Below, piece after piece: positions 43,301 through 54,206 of a stretch of 64,000 nt of DNA. Position 1 is the first letter of the stretch; every line of letters starts with the position of its first letter. Origin of the DNA: Physcomitrium patens (Eukaryota; Streptophyta; Bryopsida; Funariales; Funariaceae); NCBI RefSeq assembly GCF_000002425.4, contig NC_037271.1, positions 6,823,267 to 6,887,266 of the forward strand, given 5' to 3'. Under the pieces are notes generated by a model. The model ran no database searches. It was given only the letters and a program-made list of their open reading frames with translations, and had not been told where the DNA came from. The translations under genes and the position numbers were made by a program.

Positions 43301-43895
43301 ATACTAGAGACCGTCTCTGGGCGGGGCAAGTTTATTATATGCTACACTTTGTGAGGATCCGTAGCAATACCACGGCTGGAAACGATATGTCCCAATAATT
43401 TATTCGATAAAATACCAAATTGATACTTCTTCGAGTTCAACGATACTCCAAACTTAATGCACTGAGCCAAAAATTTTCTCAAACAATTAAGATGATCTTG
43501 TTTTGTACTGAATGTACAAAATTCATCTAAAAAGATCTCGATAAATAGCCAGAAATAATCTTGAAAGGTCTGAGTCATCACTCTCTGAAACGTGGCTGGG
43601 ACGTTACATAACTCAAAAGGCATCACGCGATAAGCAAATGTGTCCCAATCCGTAGTAAAGGTCGTCTTAAGTTGGTCTTCCATTGTAATTTGAACTTGAT
43701 TATATGTGAAAAATCCATCGAGGAACGAATAAAATTCGTGACCGACTACGACATCCAATATACTATCTGTAAAAGACAATGGAAAGTAATCTTTCTTGGT
43801 GGCCGTATTAAGTTTTCAGAAATACTGACAAATATGGATTTTTCCATTCTTTTTTGGTACCATGATGATTAAAAAAACCCACTCGCTATTTGGCA
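43301..43895 (-). pseudogene. Gypsy-2 reverse transcriptase, C-terminal portion
   Basis: The open frame 43779-43342 includes YSFLDGFFTYNQVQITMED, YRVMPFELCNVPATFQRVM and the catalytic region LFIEIFLDEFCTFST. F-L-D-E replaces F-L-D-D, so one metal-binding Asp is Glu. LLGHIVSSRGIATDP follows. The right end of the domain (…KKNGKI, then WVFLIIMV-like) stops at the Gypsy-4 boundary at 43899. Confidence 0.85.
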
Positions 43896-43899
43896 CCGA

Positions 43900-45007
43900 T
43901 GTCGTATTACGTGCTTTCCTACTTGAAAATGCATCGGGCGTCTGGCTATAGGAGGTAGTATGGAGATTCGCTAATATTCAAGCAGTCTATCGATTTTTAA
44001 CTGTTGGAATATAAACGATTGTAAAAATGTACCATAAATCTATACGGATGTCCTTCAACTGCTCGCCAAAATTCCTTTTGTCCAAGCCGGTAGGTCTCTA
44101 GACATTACAGAGAACCCCGAACAACCCAATCTGCTAATCTCTGATACCGCTTTATACTCACGACCTTGTATCCACTGACTGTCTTGTTAGATTAACCCAA
44201 AAAAATTTATTCACTCTGCATACTCAATCCTACAGACACCCTTATAATTCTTCATCACAGACGTAACTCGATTTCACAAAACAATCAAGAGTAATCACAC
44301 CCACTTCATTAAAATCCCGATTCACCACTACAACACATCGACCTTTCAGCATTGATCGCCAGAAGTCCCTTTTCTGACCCCTACCCAAAAACCTTGTATC
44401 CTCCCTTTTTCTTAACCTCGCTAATTCCCGAATCTCTGAATCCTCTCCTCCACCCTAACCATTTCTGAGTGTTTTTTTTTCTCCCCTCTCAAATCCTAGC
44501 CTTTGAATTTCTTCAATCTTTCGTCTTGAATCCAAAATTGGCTCCACTGTCAGAGCTTTCTCCTCCATTTTTTGCCTTTAAAAGGTTCTTTTTTCGGAAA
44601 CAACGTTCCCTGAAATGGCATAGAGAACAAGTCAGCTTGAAATAGAATCGAAACCCCCATAATTGGGACCACATTGAGTCACCCAACTAAATCAGGTCTC
44701 ATATTGGCTAAGAGGCCTGTAGTAAGACCTGGATGTTCCCGTAATTGGATCAAATTGGTCCTTCGCATCAAGCTCACTCAGTCATCGATTTAGTCCTTTC
44801 GATTTTGTTGACTCCTACTATTGGACTCGAACAAAGCATTTCGTTACTGGTAAGTATGCCGTGACCGATTGTGACGGGGTGTCTGAACTGGCCCCTGAAT
44901 ATTGGCACTGAAATCGATCGTTGCTCCCAATATTTGAGGTAACTGAATATTAATAAAATTCCCTTTTTTTATATATTTTCACGGTATACTCGTGTTACAA
45001 CGTGACA
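43900..45007 (-). repeat. Gypsy-4 3' LTR
   Basis: Plus-strand ends are TGTCGTATTACGTGC and TACAACGTGACA. It aligns with 50990-52100 over its whole length with scattered differences. Confidence 0.93.
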
Positions 45008-45024
45008 TCCACTCCCTCTGAACC
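45008..45024 (-). other. Gypsy-4 polypurine tract
   Basis: The minus strand reads GGTTCAGAGGGAGTGGA directly before the LTR start TGTCACG. Confidence 0.7.
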
Positions 45025-45069
45025 TGTGCATCCTCCGGTATGCACTAATTTATCCAATTGCTGTTTGAA

Positions 45070-46330
45070 CTATAATATATTCTCTACGTCTTTGTCCAGT
45101 TCGTCTTCGTCACCTTCATTATCCAAATCACTTTCATCTTCTTGCATCGGAATTTCTATACCTTCATTAAGGTCTTCCATATTCATCTCCGTGTATCTTC
45201 GTTTAAATAGTTTTACTCGGTTCCCTGCAATTGGTATTTTCAATTTTGTACCATCTAACTCCCATAATGAGTAAGTTGCATTATCATAAACAGTTGTTAC
45301 TACATATGCTGCAAACCAACGTTTTAAAAACTTCCGTAAAGTGCTATATTGGTTGTCTAGACTACTATCATAAACAAGTATCCAATCACCTTCTTCAATT
45401 GCTTTAGGTCTCAATCGATGTTGCTTGTCGAATCGCACCTTATTTTGTAACCTTGCTCTTTTTAACCTTTCCAATGCTATTTGCACATCTTCCGATCTTT
45501 GCTCCAATTGTCGAATCCTAATAGCCAGAAGTTCTTCTCTTGTCAATCCATCTTCCCATGGTAGCATACTCCAAGTAAGTACCCTTTCTTCAATTGGCAT
45601 AATTGGTATTCGACCTGTCATAAGTTTTACTGGCATATATCCTGTCACCGAACTATGTGTTGTTCGATCAGCCTATAATGCAAATGACAAAAGTCGCAGC
45701 CACTCTTTAACTTTCCCATTATAAGTTTTAACTAATGCTTTCACAATCGGTGGGTGACCACGTTCGCTTTTTGTATTCCCTTCCGGATTATAAGTAGTAG
45801 TCAGTGATAGTTTAACTCGACATCTTTCAAAGAACTTACGAGCTTCTTGTGCATTTAATTCTCTACGATCTGCAGTGATTTTTTCTACACATCCGTAGTT
45901 GCAAATGACATCTTCAAGCAAAAACCTACAAATCCCTTTTATAGATTTTGTCCTCAATGCTCTTCCTTTTACTTGATTTGATAAATCTTCACGAGCTAAG
46001 ACCAAATATCTCATCTGCTATAACCCAACTAGCATAATAATCAAATCAATTACCCATTTAAAATGAATAGCCAGAGGATACATAGGATGAAGACCATCTC
46101 GATGTCGGATATTAGAATACGATTGACAGATTTCACATGATTCTACAAATAAGAGCACATCTCGATACATATTTTTCTACCAATATCGTTCTTTGAGTTT
46201 AGCAAAAGCAGCCCAGATTCCTCTATGCCCTACCCATAAACTATCATGAAACTCCTTTAATAATTTTAGTTTTTCTTCCTTTTTGCCTATCACTTGTTGT
46301 GGCATCCTAATTCGTTTCTTTGGTCTCTTC
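45070..46330 (-). pseudogene. Gypsy-4 integrase
   Basis: The N-terminal zinc region (about 46310-46110, broken) shows RYWWKNMYRDVLLFVESCEICQ-type sequence with C-x2-C. The core frame 46014-45673 has YLVLAREDLSNQVKGRAL (first Asp), CGCVEK-like YGCVEKITADRRELNAQEA (second Asp) and LTTTYNPEGNTKSERGHPPI (third, Glu). All three acidic residues are present. After one stop, 45648-45070 holds the C-terminus: GYMPVKLMTGRIPIMPIEE, IRIRQLEQRSEDVQIALERL, EEGDWILVYDSSLDNQYST and SLWELDGTKLKIPIAGNRV, then an acidic tail. No chromodomain. Confidence 0.88.
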
Positions 46331-46407
46331 TATAAGAATCCATCTCGAAGAAAAAATCCATATGCTTTTTTTCTTATTTGTTTGAATTTTTCTGTAGACC
46401 AATTCCC

Positions 46408-47931
46408 CTACTTAGTCAAGGTATTCAAGTAATGACCAATATCCAATAATTTTCCTTCATAAGATTCTTCAAAAAATAGCTTGTCTTCTTTGTTCAGATT
46501 TGATATTGAATAGAATTTCAATCCGACGTCATCAATGTCTTCAACCATTTTGTCCTCCCTCTCGTATCTTACTCGAGATAGCATGTCTGCTACTAAATTG
46601 TCCTTCCCAATAACATACTTAAATTCTAGATTTAGTGACTTAATATAAGCAATCCATCTCAACATTACAATATCTGGCGTAGAACAGTTAGTAATCATTT
46701 TGAGCAATGGCAAGCAATCTGTTTCAATTACTACTACTGCCCCAATCAAATAGTCCTTTTCAGCTTTCATAGCCGAAACAACTCCCCAAAGTTCTCTTTT
46801 GACTTCCAAATATGCACGCTGACAAATACTTAAAACTTTAGCTCCAAATCGAACTGCAAATCTTTTTTCACTTAAATCATCTTGATCCACAGTCCATCCA
46901 ATGGCAATTGGACTAATGTCCACAGTAAGAATCACTGGTCTATTGCACTTATAATCAACCTTCCTCAATATTGGAGGTGACATCAATAATTTCTTCAATC
47001 TTTGCATTGCCTGAATATGCCTTTCTTCCCATTTAATTCGGTAGCTCTTATGTAAGAGTTCATATAATGGATCCGCTATGTAAGCATAATGAGGGATCCA
47101 AATTCGATAAAATACATATGCACCTAAAAACCTGCAAACCTCTCTTAAAGAATCACAATCCTCTTTCATCCTTCCAATTGCATCAACTTTACTCGGATCT
47201 GGTTTTCTTCCGTAAGATCCACATAAATGTCCAACAATCACAACCTCTTGTACTCCAAATACGGACTTCATACCCGATAATGTAAGATGAACTTTTCCAA
47301 GCCGAGTTAAAATCTTTTCACAATCTTGTATATGATCAACAACACATTTGTGACATCCCCTCTTATCTAAAGTTTCATCCTTGTCTCCTTCTCTGGACCC
47401 TTTTATAGGAACATCATCCAGAAAAGACATAGTCTTCTTCGGAATAAAATCTCTCAATACCTTATTCATCCCATTCATCATATGCGCAACTGAGTTGGTC
47501 GCGCCTTGAGGAAGAGTGCACATTCTAACCAATCCAAGTGGTGTCCTCATCGTCGTCATATCTCTACTTCCTTCGGCAAGTTGAAATTGATGATAACCTG
47601 AATACAAGTCACCCATTGAATAGATCGCCCTTCCAGCAAACGCCTCAGCAAATTCATCCACAATAGGTCCAATTCTTGCATTCCTGACAGTTACTGCATT
47701 CATCGGTTGCATATCTTGAATAAACCGTAGTGACCCATTCTTCTAAGGTACCGTAAACCATCGACTAGAATACGGCGCAAATGAGGGTTCCAATATTTTT
47801 ATCTTTATCTTTTTTTTTAATAGTTCCACTAATTTAGGTAAATGTGCCCTCGGTTCTGCAATCAGTCTTAGATTCCAAGGTACATGTAGTACAGTGAAGA
47901 TAACCATAGGTATTTTAATATTCGGATCCAC
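46408..47931 (-). pseudogene. Gypsy-4 reverse transcriptase and RNase H
   Basis: The frame 47931-47743 begins RT (RLIAEPRAHLPKLVELL, FAPYSSRWFTVP). One stop separates it from 47712-46408, a 434-codon frame: VDEFAEAFAGRAIYSMGDLY, SGYHQFQLAEGSRDMTTMRT, CTLPQGATNSVAHMMNGMN and the catalytic TMSFLDDVPIKG with F-L-D-D intact. RNase H follows: VILTVDISPIAIGWTVDQDD, LEVKRELWGVVSAMKAEKD, VVIETDCLPLLKMI and NLVADMLSRVRYE. The essential residues look present. The single nonsense codon at about 47740 is the obvious defect. Confidence 0.9.
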
Positions 47932-47970
47932 ACACCTAATTTCATGAGATTCGAAGGCAAACGATCTACC

Positions 47971-48468
47971 TTATTTAGCCAACATCTTTTTGAAGCAAGT
48001 AATTTCCTCCTGCAATAAAGAACCATCAAAAACAATCTTCAATTCTTCAAAAGTCTCTTTAATAAACTGATGTCCAATACTCATTGGATCTCTTAAATTT
48101 GCTTCTTTTGATACTTCTCCTATTTGTTCCTTAAAATCTTCCTGTAATGGTCCGGCAACGGGCTTTACCTTCTTATCTGTCGTTTTATATCTCGTCTCTA
48201 CAATGACTTCTGGTGCTTGAAAAGATTCAAGTATGGTATAAACCTCTGTTGAATAAATTTCAACAATCTTATCATTATCCCCTAACCCAATAGATGTAAT
48301 CAATTCCAATGAATCTTCCAGTCCATTTTCTTCATAAACACCTAAAATCCTCTCATCATCTTGCAATGTATCTAACTTGCATAATTCTCCTTCAATATCA
48401 TATAATCTTTTTCTTTCTTTTCTTTTAAAATCATCAACTTTCTTATACATAATATTTCCATTCTCCAA
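47971..48468 (-). pseudogene. Gypsy-4 linker between protease and RT
   Basis: 165 open codons, Glu/Lys-rich (KKVDDFKRKERKRLYDIEGE), with a CFKKMLAK end that joins the RT N-terminal region. The segment MSIGHQFIKETFEELKIVFD and the following sequence resemble the stretch that precedes RT in this lineage. No separate enzymatic motif. Confidence 0.7.
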
Positions 48469-48545
48469 TATACCAATAAAACTCGCATCAAAGGCACCTT
48501 CATCTCGCGAGAGTACCTCCTCTTTTGTACCTCCATAATCTCGCT

Positions 48546-50015
48546 TTATAGTGGTACCTCCCCAAAATCCTTAAATCCTTCAATAATCTTTGGCAATGGT
48601 TTCTCCCTCAACCTATCTCGATTTCGTTCATGGTTAGGAGGTACTATTAGAAATTGTACAACTTTCCTCCCATCTTCGCTACGTACCCTTGCACAAGCAG
48701 AACCATAGTCAAGTACTTTTGTTTCTATCCATGTTGCCGTAATATAAGGTTGTCCTAAAATCAACGGATAAGACGTTGTATCTTGAACAAAGAAATGTTG
48801 CTCCGTCGCAACATCCCCAATCCGAATTTTGACATCTAGACAAGCTCCATATAATTCGTCCCATGTATTATTAGCTGCTCGTATTGCCCATCCATGTTCC
48901 ATATCAATTGGCCATTTTTGCTTCTTATAAAGATCTTTAGACATAAGATTTATTTCAGAATCATGGTCGACTAAAGCAACAATTGGTTCATCTATATCTC
49001 CTACTTTTACCAATACCTCAGTAGTTGCCCTTGCCCAATGCTTTCGAGTGTAATGGCTTAAAGTTTCCATTTCCTTATCACTATAATCTTTGAAACATAC
49101 TCGTTGATTATACCCATTTTTTTTATTTGTTAGTTGCTTGTAACTAATATCAACCTCTTCTTCATCTTTATATATTCTTGCATCAATAGCATGACTCATT
49201 CCAGTTTTACTCATTAATTGCCTCTTTCGCTTAATGCTGTCAATGATAACATCATGAAATTCCTTCTTTGCAATTCTCAAAACTTCTTTCAATGTGAATT
49301 CCACCTTAGCATTTAATATACGTTCTTCCAACACCCCTTTCAAATTTGTTGCCGCTTCAATGTCAGAAAGTAGCTTATAAGCAATTGATTTGCCCTTACT
49401 TTTTGTCTCCCTTGCTTTTTCTTCCAATGATACTGAGGTATCTTTTACAGGCAATTCTTGTGATGCTACCTCTCGAGCCTTGTCTCCTCGAGTTTGCCTC
49501 TTAGAAGAATTTCCTTCTCTTATATCATCAAAATTTTCTTGTCTCTTTTCTTCCATCAAAGCTTCATGTTGGCTCTTAGCAATATATGCATGAATTGAAA
49601 GAGACTCAATAGGATCCTTCCAACCTATTGCACCTCGTATTGTAGCTGCAGTCTTCAATAATGCTTCTCGAGGTAATTTTCCTTCTTGCATTGTAGAAAT
49701 GGCAGAAGCCCAAAACTCACTAGTTTCCGTACTTCCACCAAGGTCATCATCTACTCTAGCACTATAACTTGCACTTTCTTGTGCTGTTGTTTCATGCTCT
49801 TTTAAGTAATCTTGAACCAATGCTCTCATTCCTCCCTTGCCAAAATTAGTTTGAAGAAGTTCCTCCCTATCTTTTAATGCTATCTTTCCATCTTTCGAGC
49901 AAATAATTCTTTGCCGTATCATATTATTAAATTCATTGCAATCTTTCCTAGTGTGTGAAGCATCATCACACCAAATGCATCTTTGTACATATCCTTGTTT
50001 TGAAACATTCTTCAA
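48546..50015 (-). CDS. Gypsy-4 gag C-terminal region and protease, long open frame
   Basis: 489 codons. The zinc knuckle CIWCDDASHTRKDC (C-x2-C-x4-H-x4-C) lies at about residues 13-26. A long middle region (30-320) has Glu/Lys-rich stretches. The protease is at about 335-440: TTEVLVKVGDIDEPIVALVD, then HDSEINLMSKDLYKKQKWPI, where H-G-S-E is expected and the Gly after the catalytic Asp's His is Asp. VKIRIGDVATEQHFFVQDTT and YPLILGQPYITATWIETK complete it. It is part of the polyprotein; the ATG at 50015 is internal and a stop upstream separates it from the rest of gag. Confidence 0.88.
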   Translation of the reverse strand: MKNVSKQGYVQRCIWCDDASHTRKDCNEFNNMIRQRIICSKDGKIALKDREELLQTNFGKGGMRALVQDYLKEHETTAQESASYSARVDDDLGGSTETSEFWASAISTMQEGKLPREALLKTAATIRGAIGWKDPIESLSIHAYIAKSQHEALMEEKRQENFDDIREGNSSKRQTRGDKAREVASQELPVKDTSVSLEEKARETKSKGKSIAYKLLSDIEAATNLKGVLEERILNAKVEFTLKEVLRIAKKEFHDVIIDSIKRKRQLMSKTGMSHAIDARIYKDEEEVDISYKQLTNKKNGYNQRVCFKDYSDKEMETLSHYTRKHWARATTEVLVKVGDIDEPIVALVDHDSEINLMSKDLYKKQKWPIDMEHGWAIRAANNTWDELYGACLDVKIRIGDVATEQHFFVQDTTSYPLILGQPYITATWIETKVLDYGSACARVRSEDGRKVVQFLIVPPNHERNRDRLREKPLPKIIEGFKDFGEVPL

Positions 50016-50066
50016 ATTGTTTGTAGAAGTATTCTCTTCAAGTCTTGCTAATTTGATTTGAAGATC

Positions 50067-50900
50067 TTACATTCCTTGTATAATTTCTTCCATCTCCATA
50101 TCTGCTTTCTTTGATAAAGATGTCGAAGGTTGAACTGTAGGCATTGTTGGTGGTGTTGTACGTACTGGAGCTTTGGGTGCTTGTATTGTTTTCGAAATAT
50201 TACTCCTATTCTTCTTCCTTTCTCTTTTTGCAAGCAACCCCACTGCATCTTCAACGTTCTTCCACTTTGTTGTCAATCCTTCATCTTCTTCTTTGTTTTC
50301 AAGAAGGAATTCTAATTTTCCTTGCAATTCTCCATCAACAACTTGAAGAAATAGATCAACTTTGTTCGACTCCAATGTCAATTTTTCTACCTTCGATAAT
50401 TGAGAGTATTGCCTCTCAAATTCCCTTAGTAGCTTTCTTGCTTACAAATTCTTATTAGGCCATTCAATCCATTCCAGAAACAGCTTCTTAGTAATGCAAT
50501 CAGCATCTTCCAAGTAATATTCATCTTTCAATGTATGTGAAAAAACCTCCCATGAATTCCCATAATGATCCATAATCGATGTAATATGGTCTCTTATCTC
50601 CGATTTCATGGCAAGTCCAAATAATTCAACCATTTTCTTCTCAGAAACCTGATTTAATTCCATTTCACGAACATAACATCTTAAATACCTTGAAATATTC
50701 CTTCCATCAAATTGATCAATTTTATTGACCATTGCTTGCAATGCTTTGGTTGCCAAAGCTTCTTTTCAATCATTGCTTTGCTGTTATTGCATTCATAATG
50801 AGAAGACTTGAAACATATTAGCAATAGATGGATCCATGTGCATACCTTGTCCTTTAGAAGAACCCCCACCAGAAACTCCTCCCAAAGATCCTTCAAAATT
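50067..50900 (-). pseudogene. Gypsy-4 gag, capsid region
   Basis: Two neighbouring frames, 50756-50442 (KIDQFDGRNISRYLRCYVRE, NQVSEKKMVELFGLAMKSEI) and 50381-50067 (LFLQVVDGELQGKLEFLLEN, GLTTKWKNVEDAVGLLAKRE), separated by one stop. They join through a short segment to the zinc knuckle frame. The pattern 'F.G..I..YL..Y..EM' is typical of this gag type. Confidence 0.8.
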
Positions 50901-50969
50901 TTTATTTTTGTTCTTTATAAAAATAAAAATAAAATCGAATAAAATTCAATACCTTCCACCTCAAGCTTT

Positions 50970-50989
50970 TATGTCGGGTTCACCACTTA
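50970..50989 (-). other. Gypsy-4 primer-binding site candidate
   Basis: Directly after the LTR end, the minus strand reads TAAGTGGTGAACCCGACAT. The GTGGTGAACCCGACGT form is a recurring primer site in this Ty3 lineage. The tRNA it pairs with was not checked. Confidence 0.6.
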
Positions 50990-52100
50990 TGTCGTATTAC
51001 ATGCTTTCTTGCTCGAGAATGCACCGGACATCTGGCTATAGAAGGTAGTATGGAGATTCGCTAATATTCAAGCAATCTATCGGTTTTTGACTGTTGGAAT
51101 ATAAACGATTGCAAAAATATACCGTAAATCTATACGGATGTCCTTTGACTGCTCGCCAAAATTCCTTTTGTCCCAGCTGATAGGTCTCTGGACATTACAG
51201 AGAACCTCGAACAACCCAATCTGCTAATCTCTGAGACCGCTTTATACTCACGACCTTGTATCCACTGACTGTCTTGTTAGATTAATCCAAAAATTTTCAT
51301 TCACTCCGCATACTCAATCTTATAGACACCCTTTTAATTCTTCATCACAAACGTAACTTCGATTTCACAAAACAATCAAGAGTAATCACACCCACTTCAT
51401 TAAAATCCCGATTCACCAGTACAACACATCGACCTTTCAGCATTGATCGCCAGAAGTTCCTTTTCTGACCCTTACCCAAAAACCTTGTATCCTCCCTTTT
51501 TCTTAACCTCGCTAATTTCCGAATCTCTGAATCCTCTCTTCTACCCTAACCATTTCTGAATGTTTTTTTCTCCTCCCCTCTCAAACCTTAGCCTTTGAAT
51601 TTCTTCAATCTTTTGTCTTGGATCTAGAATTGGCTCCGCCGTTAGAGCTTTCTCCTCCATTTTTTTGCCTTTTAAAAGGATCTTTTTTCGGAAACAACAT
51701 TCCCTGAAATAGCACAGAGAACATGACAGCCTGAAATGAAATCGAAACCCCCGTAATTGAGACCACATTGAATCGTCCAACCAAATCACGTCTCATATTG
51801 GCTAAGAGGCCTATAATAAGACCTGGATGTTCCCGTAATTGGGTCAAATTGGTCCTTCACGTCAGGCTCACTCAGTCATCGATTTAGTCCTTTTGATTCT
51901 GTTGACTCGTACTATTGGACTCGAACAAAGCATTTCGTTATTGGTAAGTATGCCGTGACCGATTGTGACGGGGTGTCTGAACTGGCCCCTGAATATTGGC
52001 ACTGGAATCGGTCGTTGCTCCCAATATTCAAGGTAACTGAATATTAATAAAAGTCCCCTTTCTTTATATTTTTACGGTATACTCGTGTTACAACACGACA
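50990..52100 (-). repeat. Gypsy-4 5' LTR
   Basis: Ends TGTCGTATTACATGC and TACAACACGACA. It pairs with 43900-45007 and is followed by CCGA, the target duplication. Minus-strand frames at 51541-51847 inside it are not genes. Confidence 0.93.
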
Positions 52101-52104
52101 CCGA

Positions 52105-52422
52105 GTAAATAAAACCAACTGCAAGAAGCTTGTCCAATTCTTCCTTCACCATGAAAGAATATTTAGGATTTAGACGATGTTGCTTTTGTCGTACCAATTT
52201 AACGTTCTCCTCTAAAATGATACGATGCTCACAGACATCAGTAGGAATATCCTTTAAATTAGCATAAGTCCAAGCAAAAGCAAACTTATGATGTAAGAAA
52301 AATTCTGTCTAACAGGTCAATTCTTGGTCGTTAATACCTTCATAGATCTTAATTGTTTGTGGCTTTGCTGTGGTCACCAAATTAATAGTTTGACATAAAG
52401 ATGCAATGATGATATTCTGTTT
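52105..52422 (-). pseudogene. Gypsy-2 RT N-terminal portion
   Basis: Resumes after Gypsy-4: KLLAVGFIYS-like sequence, then the RLNPKYSFMVKEEL and CEHRIILEEN equivalents on the minus strand, and FAWTYANLKDI further right. It matches 13100-13330 of Gypsy-1, which proves the two halves belong to one element. Confidence 0.78.
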
Positions 52423-53133
52423 CTATCCCCACGCTAGTTGAAAATTAGTCGATAAGTCCGATATGTACGTAGTACTGAATCCTATGTCCAGGGCACTAAC
52501 ATGGTGCACATTATACTTGGTCATCCAATCAATACTAACATACACAAAGTTTTTTGAATCCATCAAGTATATCGAGTACTCACCCAGACCTCCACATCGG
52601 TACACAACTCCAAGGTGTTGCGCTGCCTCTACAGGCGCCTCCGTAATCGATGTGACTGAATCATCATCAAAACTAAGCTCATCGTCCGACGTCAATTTAG
52701 ATACTGGCAATTGAGACTCCCCATGATAGCGTACTAGGTACATTTGTAATACCATTTTATTGTCGTCCTTACCAATTGTCAAAGTACCTCGACCCCAATC
52801 ATTCTTGACCTTCACCCAATAAAATCAAGGTCGTCCCAATAAAATTGGATATGATAAATTCGAATGATGTAGTTGAAAGATGATATAGTCAATTGCATAT
52901 GCAATACCAGCAATTATAGTTTGAACACTCCATAAAATATCCATTGGTTTAACCCGGCTATGATCTAGCATCCATAATACCAATGTTGTGGGTACTAAGT
53001 GTTCCAAATCTAAAGCATGTATTGTATCAGTATTCATTAAATTGACACTGGAACCACCATCTACTTGAACACCCGAGATCATAACATCGTCAATGGAAAC
53101 ATCGATGGTTGGTGCACTTGGGTCAAGGTTCAA
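52423..53133 (-). pseudogene. Gypsy-2 aspartic protease
   Basis: The frame 53133-52825 holds SGVQVDGGSSVNLMN (catalytic DGG), THALDLEHLVPTTLVLWML-like and LSYPILLGRP. After one stop, 52815-52423 reads WGRGTLTIGKDDNKMVLQMY and GGLGEYSIYLMDSKNFVYVS, continuing towards RT. Equivalent to 14382-13615 in Gypsy-1, with the same DGG motif. Confidence 0.8.
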
Positions 53134-53160
53134 ACTGACTTCACAAACTTCCTTATTATG

Positions 53161-54206
53161 TTACCTATGCCGTGTTAACGATGAATTTAATATAGAATAG
53201 CACTCTAGTGCGACCGCTAGAAGTTGCTTCATAGAAATAGAAGACCAAATAGCATCCAGATCCTTCAATATGTCATAAGATTCCATATTTAGGATAATGT
53301 CCAATGTCCTCTTTCTTTTCATTCGTTGGAGTTTAACTCCTTGAGGTAAGATATTCTTCTGCCCTGGATTCGGAATTGATACAGCAAACGGAGCTTCCTT
53401 GAAATTCATGCCTTTGAGAGGATCTTTCAACAAAAAGGATATTTTCTGAAATGGCATAGAGAACGGAACAGCTTGAAATGGAACCGAAGCCTCCATAATC
53501 GGTACCTCATTGGATAGCCCAACCGAGTCAGGTCTCATACTGGGTAAGAGGCCCATAACATGACCTGGATTGGATGTCCCCATAATTGGATCAAATTGGC
53601 CCTTCGCATCAGGCTCACCCAAATGCTGAATTGGTCGTTTTTCCTTTTGTTGACTCTTGGTAAGAACAGCTTGAATACATTCCATCCGATTGATCAGAGA
53701 ATCTTCAGGACCTTGATTTATTTCCTCGATTTTTCTTTGATTTTGGATCTGTTGATATCGATTATTGAAATTGAACAGAGCATTACATTATTGATAAATA
53801 TGCCTCAACTGCTTGCAATTCCCACAAACTAGTGCATAATCGTCACTAGTTCTAGGATTGAGACATTTATTGGCATAATTATCAATCTGTCTACAACAAA
53901 AACAATAAAGTGGTCTTCTTGCACCCCCATCAGGCATATTGGGTATTTCCATCGATATATACTTACTAGACTTGTTCCATATAGGATTAGAAAATGATCC
54001 TGGTTGTCTCGTTGGAATAGAGGGAACCTGGTTCGATGATGCTAGAGGAGCATATTGCTGATATCTCTGTTGCTCCTTCCCATAGTGCTGGGGGTTTGAT
54101 GCAAACCTGTGATTGAAATTGGAACTTTGAAAGTTATTGAATGCTTGATTTTGTCGATTAGTTCGCTTTCTATTCCTTCCAGACGTATTTCTTCATTAAA
54201 CTTCAT
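53161..54206 (-). pseudogene. Gypsy-2 gag, C-terminal half with second zinc pair
   Basis: The linker 53685-53161 (MECIQAVLTKSQQKEKRP..., SISMKQLLAVALECYSILNS) precedes protease. Upstream, zinc modules are read at about 53905-53864, CFCCRQIDNYANKC with His changed to Asn, and at about 53830, CGNCKQLRHIYQ. Further right, a Gln/Asn-rich spacer with short repeats leads to the family-B insertion at 54207. Confidence 0.72.

Larger units (their letters stand above)
43900..52100 (-). mobile_element. Gypsy-4: Ty3/gypsy retrotransposon nested in Gypsy-2 RT
   Basis: Complete element: LTRs 43900-45007 and 50990-52100 (both TGTCGTATTAC...GACA), PBS, gag, protease, RT, RNase H, integrase and polypurine tract on the minus strand. 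The target duplication is CCGA at 43896-43899 and 52101-52104 (ACCGA if the LTR is taken to end one base earlier). Its enzymes belong to a different Ty3 lineage from Gypsy-1/2, with a long gag-protease frame and the protease signature VDHDSEINLMS. I associate that lineage mainly with fungi and early land plants. It has a small number of nonsense changes, so it is among the younger insertions. Confidence 0.93.

Noticed and set aside
45002..45724. Ser-rich plus-strand frames of 90-99 codons
   Set aside because: Antisense to the Gypsy-4 integrase; the Ser/Leu richness arises from reversed Glu/Lys/Arg codons.
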